Source of the DNA: Heterostelium album PN500
Lineage: Eukaryota; Evosea; Eumycetozoa; Acytosteliales; Acytosteliaceae
NCBI RefSeq assembly: GCF_000004825.1
Contig: NW_008805072.1
Location: 186,001-250,000 of the forward strand
DNA: 64,000 bases
Direction of reading: 5' to 3'
The notes beneath the pieces were generated by a model. The model made no database searches. It saw nothing but the letters and a program-made list of their open reading frames with translations, and was not told the DNA's origin. This document shows positions 21,366 through 33,333 of the stretch, in pieces; position 1 is the first letter of the stretch, and each line of letters opens with the position of its first letter. A program made the translations under genes and the position numbers.

Positions 21366-24300
21366 TTATGTTGTATTGAGCTGTGCTAATTTCAAAATTA
21401 GTTTCTTATTCTCCTGTACGTTTCTTTCTTCCTCCTCTTTTGCCAGCTTGATCTGTGCTACAAAAGCGAAATCCTCAGGTATTTCGATGGTCTTGGCAGC
21501 AGGTTTGTTTCCTCTCTTCAACAACAGCTTGAATTGTGCATTACCAGTCGATGGTTGTGGTGGTGTTGCAGATGTTGTTGGTGCAGATGGTGCTGCTGCT
21601 GCAACAACTGCTGTTGGTGTACTCACGCCGTTCAAGGGTGGGGAAAACACCGATGGCAACTCAATGTCGTTGGCAAGACTTGTTGTAGACATAAGATGAG
21701 GCAAATTGAGCTTAATGTTTTGCTTCTCAGACTTTCTAGAGTCGGCACTCTCTTGCATCGTCTTTTTAAACTCACGCAAAAACTCTAGATCCTCCTCGGT
21801 ATCCTCTTGTACCTTTCTCTGATTCATATAGAACAGCTCCTCCTCTTCGGCCACTTGCTGATCGGTTTGTTGTTCAACCTCTTTGCTGACTGTCGCTCTG
21901 ATGTCTTTTCTTCTGGACGACTGGTCGGTGTCAGTAGAGCTACTCTCAGCGCTGCTATCATTCTCGCTGGGAACCTTGATTGTTGTATTCTTTGAACACT
22001 CTTCATTTGCCTCCTCCCAAGTCTTGAATATCTTGATGTCAGGCACTATCTGCAGACAATCGGACAACATGAATTCCAACTCCAACGAGAGAACCTTACT
22101 GAGGGTATATCTCTGAAGGAAAAACAAATAAGGTTTCAAATGACTGGTAATCTCACGGTCTGAGAAACAATCCTTACAAGTTATAATCAATGTACAAATC
22201 TAAAGAAATTGAAATCCAACAACCTGTCTGTTAGTTATTCTGTTTTAAAAGATTTGATTGGATGGATTTACTTACAAATCTAATACGGAATGTATCATTA
22301 ATTGGATCGAAATCATCGAGATTTGGTTTGTATCTATTCTTTAGGAATTCTTTTTCACGGTCTTGATTCACTGGGAAAAGATGCATCGTTGAGTAACCAT
22401 ACTCCAACGCGCTTTTGAGCAGTGTGAATACGTGGTAGGAATCGAGTAGACACGAGTTGTAGAGCTCACCGAATAATGTTACATGCATGATACGCTTTTG
22501 ATTCAGGTTGAAATCGTTGCGTTCAAAACCAATGGTTATCTCTTCGAGTAGCTGCCAGATGACCGAGCGCACAAACGATGGGTAGTGACGTCGCAGTCGG
22601 TAGAGTATGTCGGCAACCAAGTAGATATTACCGAAACGACCTTTGTTGACGGCGAGCAGATACTTGGCGAGGTAAGGCTGACACTCGGGCCACGGCAACT
22701 GTAGAATCTTATCAAAGACACGCTTCTGAGTGTCCTCACTGAGATACTTGAATATCAGATACTTGGTGAACTGTCGGATTGGATCGACCTTCTTCTTCTT
22801 GACGAGCAGAGGACGACACGACAGGTAAGCATTCTCAATCAGTGATTCCTGGCGTTGCTCCATCACCTTGGCATTCTTGTTTCTAATCAAGATATCCAAC
22901 ATGTTCTTCAATCGGAATTGAGTCTCCGGTTGTCTATAGAGGAAACGTCCACAAACCTCCAGCAACGTACAGGCAATGTCGATGTTGTGATGAGTAAAGT
23001 CATCGAAACACAGCTTCAAATAGTTGAAAGCGGTAGAACTTGGCAACACTTTGAACTTTATCAACTCACCAATGAAAGTGATATCTTTAACCTTGATGGT
23101 AAGATGTACTTGCTCCTTCTTCTCAATGAGATTTGTCAACTCTTCTTCAATCTAAATAATAAAGTATTAATAAAAAGCGTAACCATTAATAACTAGATAA
23201 AAATAACATACAGTTTGTGTAAGTGAAGTTACAAACTCCTTTTGTTGTGAAGTTTGATTAAGAGATGCAACGAATCTGGCATAATATGGAATTTGATCTT
23301 GTCTCGATTGAATCAAAACATTGATCAGGTTCTTCTTTTTCGATGACTTTAGATTCAACTTTAAAAAGTCGAGCACACAATGATCCACCGACGATGTCTT
23401 GAGTCCCGATGATTTAAAGCTTTGAATGATTTCCTCATAGATCTTATTTGTCTTTGATTTGATTGCTTTCTTTTCACTCTCACTCATTTGTTTCTCTTTC
23501 TCCTGTTTCTCTTTTTCCTGTTTCTCTTTATCTTCATCTGTTGTCGATGCTGTAGCTGGTTGAACTGTTGGTGAAGTAGATTGCTTCTTCTCTTCCTTTG
23601 GAAGTGGAACTAAAACTTCATAGAATTGACGTTGCTCCTCGTTTTCCCATGGAGAATCGAATGCTTCGAGTTGTTCAGACTTTGTCTCTGTTGTTTCTGT
23701 CTCCAACTTGGTGGTGTAATCGTTGGTGGGCAGTGGTGCACCAATGAAATCGGCATACGATGTAACGTTAGTGATCAACTTCTCATAGTTTCTTCTGAGT
23801 TGTTCGTAGCTCGAAGTGACAGTCTCTGGTACTTCACCCTTCATCTGCATAATACTCTTCATCTCCTTCTCCTTGTCACGCAACAACTGTTGTTCACGCT
23901 GAATAAACTCACCAAGCTTTGTATAGTAGTTTTGAATCAACTCTTTTGTATTCGACTGCTCGTCCGCACTGAGAATATTCGAGTAGATATCTGGTAGATT
24001 TGGATTCTAAATCAAAGTTACTCTAATTAGCTACTTCCACCCTTTCTTCTTCTTCTTCTTCTTGATGTTCTACTTAACCTCTACTTACTCTATCTTTACT
24101 CATTCCAATTAGTTGTGTACATGGTCTTAGGAAGTTCAGCAATACAACTAGTACTGGATATCCACATTCTTTATCTTGTTCAAATGTCGATTGACTTGTC
24201 TGCAACATATCAAAGTTTAAGTAGAACAGATGGATAGTTAGTTAAAAGCTAAAGATTGAACAAACTGTTTGCTATTACCATTTTACTGATTAACTTGTAG

Positions 24301-25739
24301 ATTGGTGAAAAAGTATGAATAATATCGACGTAGAAGAGATCCATGATGAGACGAATAGCATTTCTTCGCTTGGTGATCTTGGCGTTTCTCTCGGACTCTG
24401 GCTCGGCAGCTTGTATCTGGAGCGGTAGGAACAGCTGGAAGAGTGATTCCGACACGGAAGAATCCACTCCGTCATAGCGTTGATGCAGCATCGAGAATAT
24501 CTTTACGATCCACGGAATATCGTTGGGTTTAAACGACGATTTGACAATGGAGGGAATGATCTCCGTCGTATACTTTGATAGATTCAACTGGTGTATCTCC
24601 TGTAGTAGATTCTCCTTGTTGTCAATCTCATTGATAGTCTTTAGTTTCTTGAGGAAATTGGTGATTCTCTTGAAGCTAGAGTCACGATTGCTCGATTCCT
24701 CGGTGACCACTCTACTCTTGGCGGTGACCGCAGAGTTTTGCTGTCGGAGTTGTTGCAGTTGCAGTAACTCCTCCTTTTGCTTGAGGAATCGCTCGTGTGC
24801 CAGTTGCTCTTGTTTCTTTCGCTCTTCCTCCTCACGCTCCAATCTCGCTTGCTCAGCGAGTCTTTCCTCCTCTGCCTTCTTCTCACGAGCGATTCTATCC
24901 TCCTCTGCCTTTCTCTCTCTCTCAACGCGTTGTTCCTCTTGCAACTTTGCCTCCAATTCTCTTCTCTCTTGTTCTGACTTTGGTTTATTTTCTTTCTTCT
25001 GATAGATTGCTTTTGGTTGATCTTTCTTTTGTTGTTGTTGTTGTTGTTGTTGTTTTGGTTGATCTTTCTTTGGTTGTTGCTGTTTACCACCTTTTCCACC
25101 TTGTTGCTGTTGTTGTTGTTGCTGTGGTTGTTGTTGTTGTTGACCAGCTGGTTGTTGAGCAGCAGATGATTTTGGCTTTGATTCCTTTGGTAAGCGTGGT
25201 GGTTTTGGATCCTTTTGCTCCTTTGGTCCTTTCGGTTGTTCTTTTATCTCTTTTGGCTCTTTAGGTTGTTTAGGTTCTCTAGGTGGCTTTGGTTCTCTTG
25301 GTGGTTTAGGCTCTCTTGGTGTCTTTTGTCTGCCGCCACCACCAGAATTTGATGATGTAGTTGTAGTTGTAGCTGTAGATGTTGGTGTTGATGTATTTGT
25401 TACAGAACTAGAACTAGAACTACCATCTGTAGATGAAGCTGTTGAAGTAGTTGTAGTTGTAGTTGAAGTTGTTGCTGCTGCTGCTGTCGCATCACCAGTA
25501 CTTGGTTGTTGTTGTTGTTTCTTTACATATTGTTTCTTCTCTTTCTGATGATTCTGCTTCCTATTATTATCTTTCTTTTCAATTGTAATAACATGTGGTG
25601 TTGAAGTAGTAGAGGAAGAAGCTGTTGTTGTCGTAGTGGTGGTGGTGGTAGTAGTAGATGGTGTAGTATTACCACTGCCACCGTCTAAATTTGCAGAAGT
25701 AGAAGTCACTTCATTTGTAGTGGTTGGTTTGCTCATCAT
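21366..25739 (-). CDS. upf2: UPF2, nonsense-mediated mRNA decay factor
   Basis: Model: complement(join(21366..22199, 22276..23151, 23212..24006, 24089..24199, 24279..25739)), 1358 residues, all phases fit. UPF2 bridges UPF1 and UPF3 in the surveillance complex on terminating ribosomes. Residues 1-260 are low complexity (Thr/Ser runs, PREPKPP repeats, Gln runs) and 265-340 are a charged coiled coil. Three MIF4G-type helical domains follow: about 350-600 (KRRNAIRLIMDLFYVDIIH), about 700-880 (TLLEVCGRFLYRQPETQFRL) and about 890-1060 (FGELYNSCLLDSYHVF). An acidic stretch and then the UPF1-binding tail (FKLLLKRGNKPAAKTIEIPE, near 1300) end the protein. The start is the first of two adjacent ATGs at 25739. 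A decayed copy of the 3' end lies at 12605-12795. Confidence 0.9.
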
Positions 25740-27083
25740 AATCTCTCTAGAGTACAAACAAACTTTTATCTATATAAATAAATATCTATAAAACATAACA
25801 ATTCAATATTGAATACTATAAAGTCATTTAATTATTTATTTATTTATTTATATAGTGTGCAAATATTTAAGAAATCTATACCAATAAAAATAGATAGATG
25901 ATATATTTAATAATCGTATTATTATAATTTTTAATTATCCTTTGAAAAAAAAAAAAAAAAAAACAATATTTTCAAAAATTTTAAGAAAGGTGAGAAAGGT
26001 TCACCAACAAAAAAAAATGGTCCCTATTACCATCAATTCACCTCACACTCTCTTTATTGCTTTTATATGTGTACTGTATTTGAAATGATAATTACCACTT
26101 TAATTATTTCTCAAATTTCAAATGATCGATAGTTTTGTTTTGTGAAAAAATTAAAAAAAGATATCAAATCTTGTTGATCACATTACAACTTTACATTGTT
26201 CTAAGCATCAAATAAATGAAAATTAAAATAAGCAACCACCTGGTCATCATTTAAATTGATTTAGAGTTAGTTAGAGTAGATAGATAATATAGGTTACATT
26301 TTTTTTAATATTTGAAAAAATCTATTTTATTTTTGCTGAAAACTGGCAAATGAAAGTTTGGTTGATTAATCATAATATCTTGATATACTTTAGAGAATGT
26401 TGTGGAATTCCATAAAAGGTATTTGATTCTTTTGTTGATTTCCAAAAACAATACAACACCAAGTGAGTGAACAGACTGAAACGAAAGTTGATTGGACAAC
26501 AAAAATATACTTTGTTTTTTTTTTGCCTTTTTTTTTTTTTTTTATGATTAATGATTTCAATCGAATGTTCTTAAATTGTTTGCCAGAGGTATGATTTTTT
26601 GATATAAGGGGTTGGAACCCCAAAAAACAAAACATTTCCTTTTTAATTATTACAAACCTATTGAGTTCTATGAAGAAAGCAAACCAAATTAATTCTGATT
26701 TTGGTGTTCACTATGAAAAAATACTATAATGTGTTAATCAACTAAATTATTTCTTCTTGAACAAAGAAACTGCAAGATTTTTTTAAAGCTAGCTGTTCAC
26801 TAAATCTATGTCAATACACTATTTTTACTATGCTAACCATGTTCATAAAATATGTTTGGCTTTGAATGATATATAGGAGATTGGACATGCCCAATATCAC
26901 TACTTAAATATTGTTGGGTCTATCATAGATTGATTGATTTCAGAATTACACCACATCTGATGATATGACCATGACGATTAAAATAATAATCACCCAACCA
27001 AAGAAATTTACAAAAACCAAATCCAAAAACAAGTTCAGTTCCATAAAAATGGGTGGATGAAGTTAACTAGTTGGTACCCACTA

Positions 27084-27136
27084 CCGTGTTTGTGTGTTGT
27101 TGGTGTTCTTCCAAGATAGGTCCTATCTTAACACGG
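27084..27136. promoter_or_regulatory. Nested inverted repeats
   Basis: An outer pair ccgtgtt (27084-27090) / aacacgg (27130-27136) encloses a near-loopless palindrome aagatagg-t-cctatctt (27113-27129). Local GC is higher than in surrounding DNA. It could be a protein-binding palindrome or part of an RNA stem. Confidence 0.35.
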
Positions 27137-29242
27137 CTGTGTGGAAATCTTATCCGAAGTTCTTTGCATCTATGAGAGATAGTGTGGAATATATGTTTTT
27201 GATATTGTTGTAAAAAACAAAAAAACAAAAATTAAAATAGATTATATTTAAGGTCCTGTATTATTTGAATTTAGAAGTGAACCAAATTTAGAGTATAGTG
27301 ATTGAGCCAGATATGAGTGCAAGTTGTCGACACACCACTACTAGAATCTTTTTGTGTGTTTGTTTTTTTATATAAAATTTGGATTTGATTTGTTTTTTGC
27401 ACAAAATATTTTGTAATTTTTAAAAAGAACCCGCAAATCCACAAGGGTGCCCCATGATATCACAAATTTTTTACAAACCAAAAATAAAAATACAATGAAA
27501 TCTCTGACCAAAAGATGTGCAAATGGCATAAAAAAAATAATTTTGATTCAAGGTTGCTCTCATTTGTATAATTAATTTGCTTTTTTTTTTGATAATATTC
27601 CAATTTTTTTTGTTTTTACATCAAATATACCAATTTTAATGATTTTGTGGTTTTTTTGTTTTTGATTTAATAGTTTTTAATATTGTGGAAAGGCACACAC
27701 TGCAGTGGATCATGGTTTGGTAATAAGTGAGTGTTTTAGTGGTATTACCACGGTGTGTGATATTGTAGTTTTGTTTTTGAGAGCACTTTGCCTTTGCTTT
27801 GCCTCTATTTAATTTGAATATTTGTTTTGTTTTTTTTTTTTTTTTGATTTTTTCCAATTTATTATTTGGTGGACTTGTGTTTTGTGTGTAATAATAACAC
27901 AATGATGTTGTTGGTCGAAGGAGACACCATCATCATTTTTATTTAATTTTAATTATAATTATATATAATAATATCTAATAATCATCAGTAATTCATCACA
28001 CAACAAACATACAATCATTACCTGCCAATAAATACACTCATTTTTTTTCTTAGAGCCATCCCCACTTACCACTTAACCGAAAGTTGCAACTTTTTTTTTT
28101 TTTTTCATTTCATTTCATAAAATCTATTTTCTTACTTATCTTTCATATTACTTTATTTGTCTTTATTAAATAAAGCAAAATTATAGTCAAGTTCAATATT
28201 TTAGTAACATTTATATATATATCTGTAGTTTATTTCAGTTTCAGTAAATAAAAAGTAAAAACATTAATCATAATAGTAGTAGAACAATTGTAAATAGTAT
28301 TTGTTATTTAATTAGTTAGTTAGTTTTAGATATAATCAGAACAACATCATATTCAGGTAACAATCAAATCAATATATTCTTTTTCAACTGCAAATTCAGC
28401 AAAAAAAAATATTAAAAAATTAAAAAAAACGTTCGATTGTATAATTTTGGTGCACCAAGAAGCCACCCCACTTTTCACTCAAGTTTTCACCCAATCAAAT
28501 CATCCAATTGATATTTCTCATAATAATAGTACTTTATATTATAATATTATACATTGTAGCAAAATATAAATCATAAATATAATTAGAAGAATATACATAT
28601 AACACCTTTATAATTCAAAACAAAAGTAAAAGATTGTTTTTTATTACCAAAACCAACTCACACTCTTTTCAACTGAGACATCTTTCTTTCTTATTATTCA
28701 TTTTACTATTAAAATAATCACGATTCATTAGAATAAAATATTTCCATTAACCATTTAAAAAAAATTAAAATTTTGTATACCAAACATAATCAAGCCAAAC
28801 CAAATCATATGATCAACCTTTAAAAGCATAGATTAAAAATAACATTCAAAGTTTAAAAGGAATCATTAAATGGCAACACCATAGAAATAAATAAATAATA
28901 TTAAGTTGTTGTTATATGATAATTTGGTTTCATTCCATACACATATAATTGTTTTTTCCACATTTTTCCACACTCACCGCACCAATAACAGCACTTCAAA
29001 ATCAATTGCCTAATAAATCAAGTAGTGTAGATTGGTGTTCGTTGGTGATGGTGGTTAGTTAATTAATAAGTAATCTAGAGGTGTGTTGTGTGTTTGTTTG
29101 TGTGCCTATATATATTTGTGGTAATAGTTCTACTTACCAACAAGTGGTTGACAATTTTCTGTTGTCTTTTGCTTTAATTATACCAATCATTAACTGTATA
29201 TAAAGTTAAAACAAATTTAATTTGGCAATAAAACAACGGTAA

Positions 29243-29413
29243 CAGCATACAGCAACAATACACTATCATCCAGCTGCAATTGGGATACGCTGGTTTCATT
29301 CGATATCAAACTCAGACTCATTATACCAATTTAGAAGTGGAGTCACGGACCATAATATCCTTAGAGTTATTGAAAATTATCCTGATACTAGAGATATCAT
29401 CCCTTTGGGATGA
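29243..29413 (+). other. Isolated coding-like stretch
   Basis: A 56-codon open frame after an AACAG acceptor-like site, with balanced composition: RWFHSISNSDSLYQFRSGV and NILRVIENYPDTRDIIPLG, then TGA. It may be a lost exon or relic; no partner exons seen and no family recognised. Confidence 0.25.
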
Positions 29414-32400
29414 GCAGTAGTTTTTTTTTGAATTCCAATTTGTTTGTCAATAGTTTCATACAGCTGTTTCAAAACCACCTTTACCACCACTCACCCATAC
29501 CACACCCCTCCATCACCACCCTGTTAATCAGTAACAAAACAATTCAAACCACACCACTCTTCACAACTACCAAGTTAATATATAAATATTATGAACTATA
29601 ATAGCACCAATATAAAATTTATAGAAACTATACTACAAAAAGAATTAAAAAAAACAATCAACAATAAAAACAACACACCACAAATCAACACATTGTTTCC
29701 ATATAGCAAGTTGAACAGCAATATTCTATTCATTTTTAACATACAATTATGCCCAATATTAATGTTAATATTTACTCACTCACTTACTTGCTTGCTTTAT
29801 CATTTGATCAAAATTCTAATATTGTATATGTGTGTTGGTTGTTGATTGTGTGTGTTTGAGTTTGTTCTTGATTGAAAAAGTTTTTTTCTTTTTTTTTTCA
29901 ATAAGATTTTGCTCATTTATATCAAAACAGCCACATCACTAAATTTGTTTTAAAGCAAATCATCTATCAGTATATACCCACCAAAGTGCTCTATAGGTAC
30001 TTTATTGTTATTGAAAATAATTATTAATAAACACAACTTGATGCATATACTTTGATTTTATTTTGCTCTGCTAGTTTAATTTTTTTAAACTAGCCAACCA
30101 AAAGAAAAAAAAAAAAGTGTTTTGCTTGACAAATTCTCTTTAGATTCAAGTTTTTTGTGATGTTACTACTCCTAATTAATTAATGTTTACACCATATATG
30201 TTAAATAAGTTATATCATTTCCTAAGCATTTAAAAATATATCAATTTTAAAAGTTTTAACTATTCAAATCAAATCCATCCATCCATCCAAATAAAACAAA
30301 ACAAAATTTCAAACTAATCTAAACCAAATCAAATCAAACCAAACCAAACCAAACCAATCTAAATCAATCCAGTCCATTCATTCATTTATAATTAAAAGTA
30401 ATATACTATAATATAATATATGTGATCCTAAGGAACACACTTTTTTTGTAGAGATTTAACACATTAATCTAAATATAAATATCATTCATTAAATAATTCA
30501 ATATTATTTAATAATATTTTACACTGTGTCCTATAGGGACTCCCCAATAACAATCAAATTCTCCTCCTTTGGTCAAGTGCGTGTATCAAACATATTATGC
30601 ATAAATATTTAAGCAATAATCAACTATTGTTTTACTCTTTCCTGTTCTCCAACCCTACCATAAATTAATTATTAATATATTATCACCTATACTTCTCACT
30701 CTTATTATTATCATCATCATCTTTATCATTACCGTCACTTGTGATTTCATTAGTTGGCAATTGGCTCGACTAAAGTAGTAAATGACTATCATTTTTAGTA
30801 CTACCAACTGTGTCAATACAAATTGAGCAAAAAAAAAAAAAACAATTAATCACGTGGATAAGACAAACCCCACACCCACACACACAAACAGACACACACA
30901 CCATCATCAAAAAATATAAATTACTTTATCTCATTGAGAGATAGATTCTATTATTAACTATCACCTATCCAAATTCAATCCATCTTACCACCCCTCTTCA
31001 ATATAAATGCCCACAACTTTAAAATTGTCTATAAATTTAATATTAATATTAGCAAAAAAAACATAAAATATATAATATATATTATATTTATAATGAATTT
31101 CTTATTTCTTGTTACTTATTACTATTTCCATTTTTTAAAAAAAACAATTTCAAATTTATAAATAATTTATTTATTTATTTTATTAATTAATTTCACAAAT
31201 AATAATATATTATTATTATATTTTTTTTATAAATATATAAATTATTTGTTTTTGTGGTTTTGGAAATAATAATAATAATATTTAAGAGTTGAGTAATTAC
31301 TTTAAGATCTGGAGATCTCCAATAAAATAATTATTACTACTAGTGTCAGTTGAAAATTTTGGTTTTGTTTTGGATTTTTTTTTTTTTTTTTTGATTATTT
31401 TTTTTTCTGTTTTAGACAAATTGTGGACCCACAACACCTAAGATTAATTTTTTCAGATGCAAACAAACAACCACAAGAAATAATTGCAAACAGTAATCAT
31501 CTTTAATTTTTGGCATATTCTATCACTGCTTCTCATTGGATGATATTCAATTCAAACAACCAAAGACCCTCAATATATTCATTCCCAAAAAATATTCCTC
31601 AAAAAAATAAAATTAAACAAAATCAACCTTTATCCATCTTTTAAACAATCTTAAAATCCCAACAACACATATAATAATAACAAATCAATATCCAAAAACA
31701 AAAAAACTAATTAATTCTATTCTATTTTTATATATTCAGAGAAAAAGAAGAGTATTATTATTTAATTTAAAGTAGTTAGTTTTCAAGAAGAATAATCTGG
31801 GAAATTGAATAATACTGTCTGTCACACATCAGAGTGAGAATTGGATTTGCAGAGAAAGAGAGAGATTACAACATAAGCAATATCACAACTGAAAGCAATA
31901 GGTTGGTTGTTCACACAACAACAGCAAGTAAATTAGTATAGTCAATTTCATTTGCATTGGATTTGCCTTTTTTTTTTTATTGCTTTTTTTTTTTAATTGA
32001 AAAAAAATACAACCTACAAAGATCGTCCATTGGATCGATTTAATTCCAAGTGTAGGTACAACAGTATTTTTACTTTTTTAATTGTTTGTCTAAATTCTAT
32101 AGAATCAGGTATAATTAAAAAACCTTTCACATATAACTACAAACAAAACAAAAAACACACAAAAACAAAAATCTATCTATTACTTTACTTTATCATCTGT
32201 GAATTTAATTAATACTTGCCACTTTAAAACAGTAACTTTTTTATGTTTGATGTTATTTGACATGTAGCCACATCTTTCAAATCCTCTCACACCCACCAAA
32301 CATACCACCACCTACACACAAACTTATTTATAACATAACACCATTGCTTGTCTATATTAGAGAGTTTAGTAAATGATATTAATATAGACTTTTGTTTTAT

Positions 32401-33285
32401 TACCTAACAATGACAAATTGAACTATAAATTAATTTTTGTTTCTGATAAACCAATATTTTAAAACTTACTAACCATCAGAATTTAAATTCTTTTTATTTC
32501 AATATCAAATTCAAAAAAATAGATATAATTGGACAAGAGAGTAATATTTTTTATTTTTAAACTTGTGAGATCTAACTGACAGACCACGGACAAACAGATA
32601 GACTGGCTGGGTAGAGATCAAATAGAATCGATCAAAAACATCTCCTTTCCTTTTTTTTTTTCTTTTTTTCTTTTTTTCCTTTTTTGTTTATTGTGACTAA
32701 TATAGCTCACAATTTACACCATCTCTTTTTATATTTTGTAATACAATGTATAGTTTAGAGTTGTCAATATCATTTTAATTTATCACAACCAAAAATAACC
32801 AAACAACAACAAGAATAATAACAAAAATAATTATTACAAATCCAAAAGAAAGAACTTAAGGTTTTTTCCTTTTTTTCCACACAAACCAAATCATATATAT
32901 ATATATCTAGTTTTTCTATCTATACTACTATCCATTCATATATATTCATTAATTAATTAAGTAAAAAGAAAAAACAACAAAAAACAACAAGAATTCATCC
33001 ATATACATATATATATATTTATATTAAATCTTATTATATTTTTCATAATAATATAATAATTTAATTTCACCTTTAACTTTTTTTTTCTATTGCTTTATCA
33101 TCCAAAATCTACACACATATATTTATTTATATATATATTTTTCACTTTTTTATAATTCCTTATTTTTCCCATCTACAGAATCATCTTGCCTTTTTTCATT
33201 CACCTGCCACATATTTATAATATATATATATATTAAATTACACAAACTTCACCATATTTGTTTCTATTTTAATTTTTTTAAATCA

Positions 33286-33333
33286 ATGAAAAAGAAATGG
33301 TTAGCGAACATAATGTTACTCTTTTGGATCTAA
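33286..33333 (+). promoter_or_regulatory. Short upstream ORF overlapping the RAMA gene start
   Basis: An ATG at 33286, 11 bp before the main ATG and in another frame, opens 15 codons (MKKKWLANIMLLFWI) and stops at 33333, inside the main coding region. Scanning ribosomes would meet it first, so it could lower or regulate translation. Confidence 0.4.

Larger units (their letters stand above)
25740..33296. other. 7.5-kb gene-free AT-rich region
   Basis: No supportable gene, tRNA or transposon. It contains long A/T homopolymers, ATA-type microsatellites, a nested palindrome at 27084-27136 and one short coding-like stretch at 29243-29413. Dictyostelid intergenic gaps are usually well under 2 kb, so its size is notable. 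It probably contains the promoters of upf2 (left) and of the RAMA gene (right), long 5' leaders, or non-coding transcripts I cannot recognise. Confidence 0.6.

Noticed and set aside
24523-25264. Long plus-strand open frames opposite upf2 (159 and 155 codons)
   Set aside because: They are antisense to the repetitive Gln/Glu/Lys coding region of upf2 and consist of Ser/Cys/Val runs with no independent signal.
27036-27060. ccataaaaatggg as a small-RNA upstream element (DUSE-like)
   Set aside because: I am not certain of the consensus, and no adjacent structured RNA could be seen.
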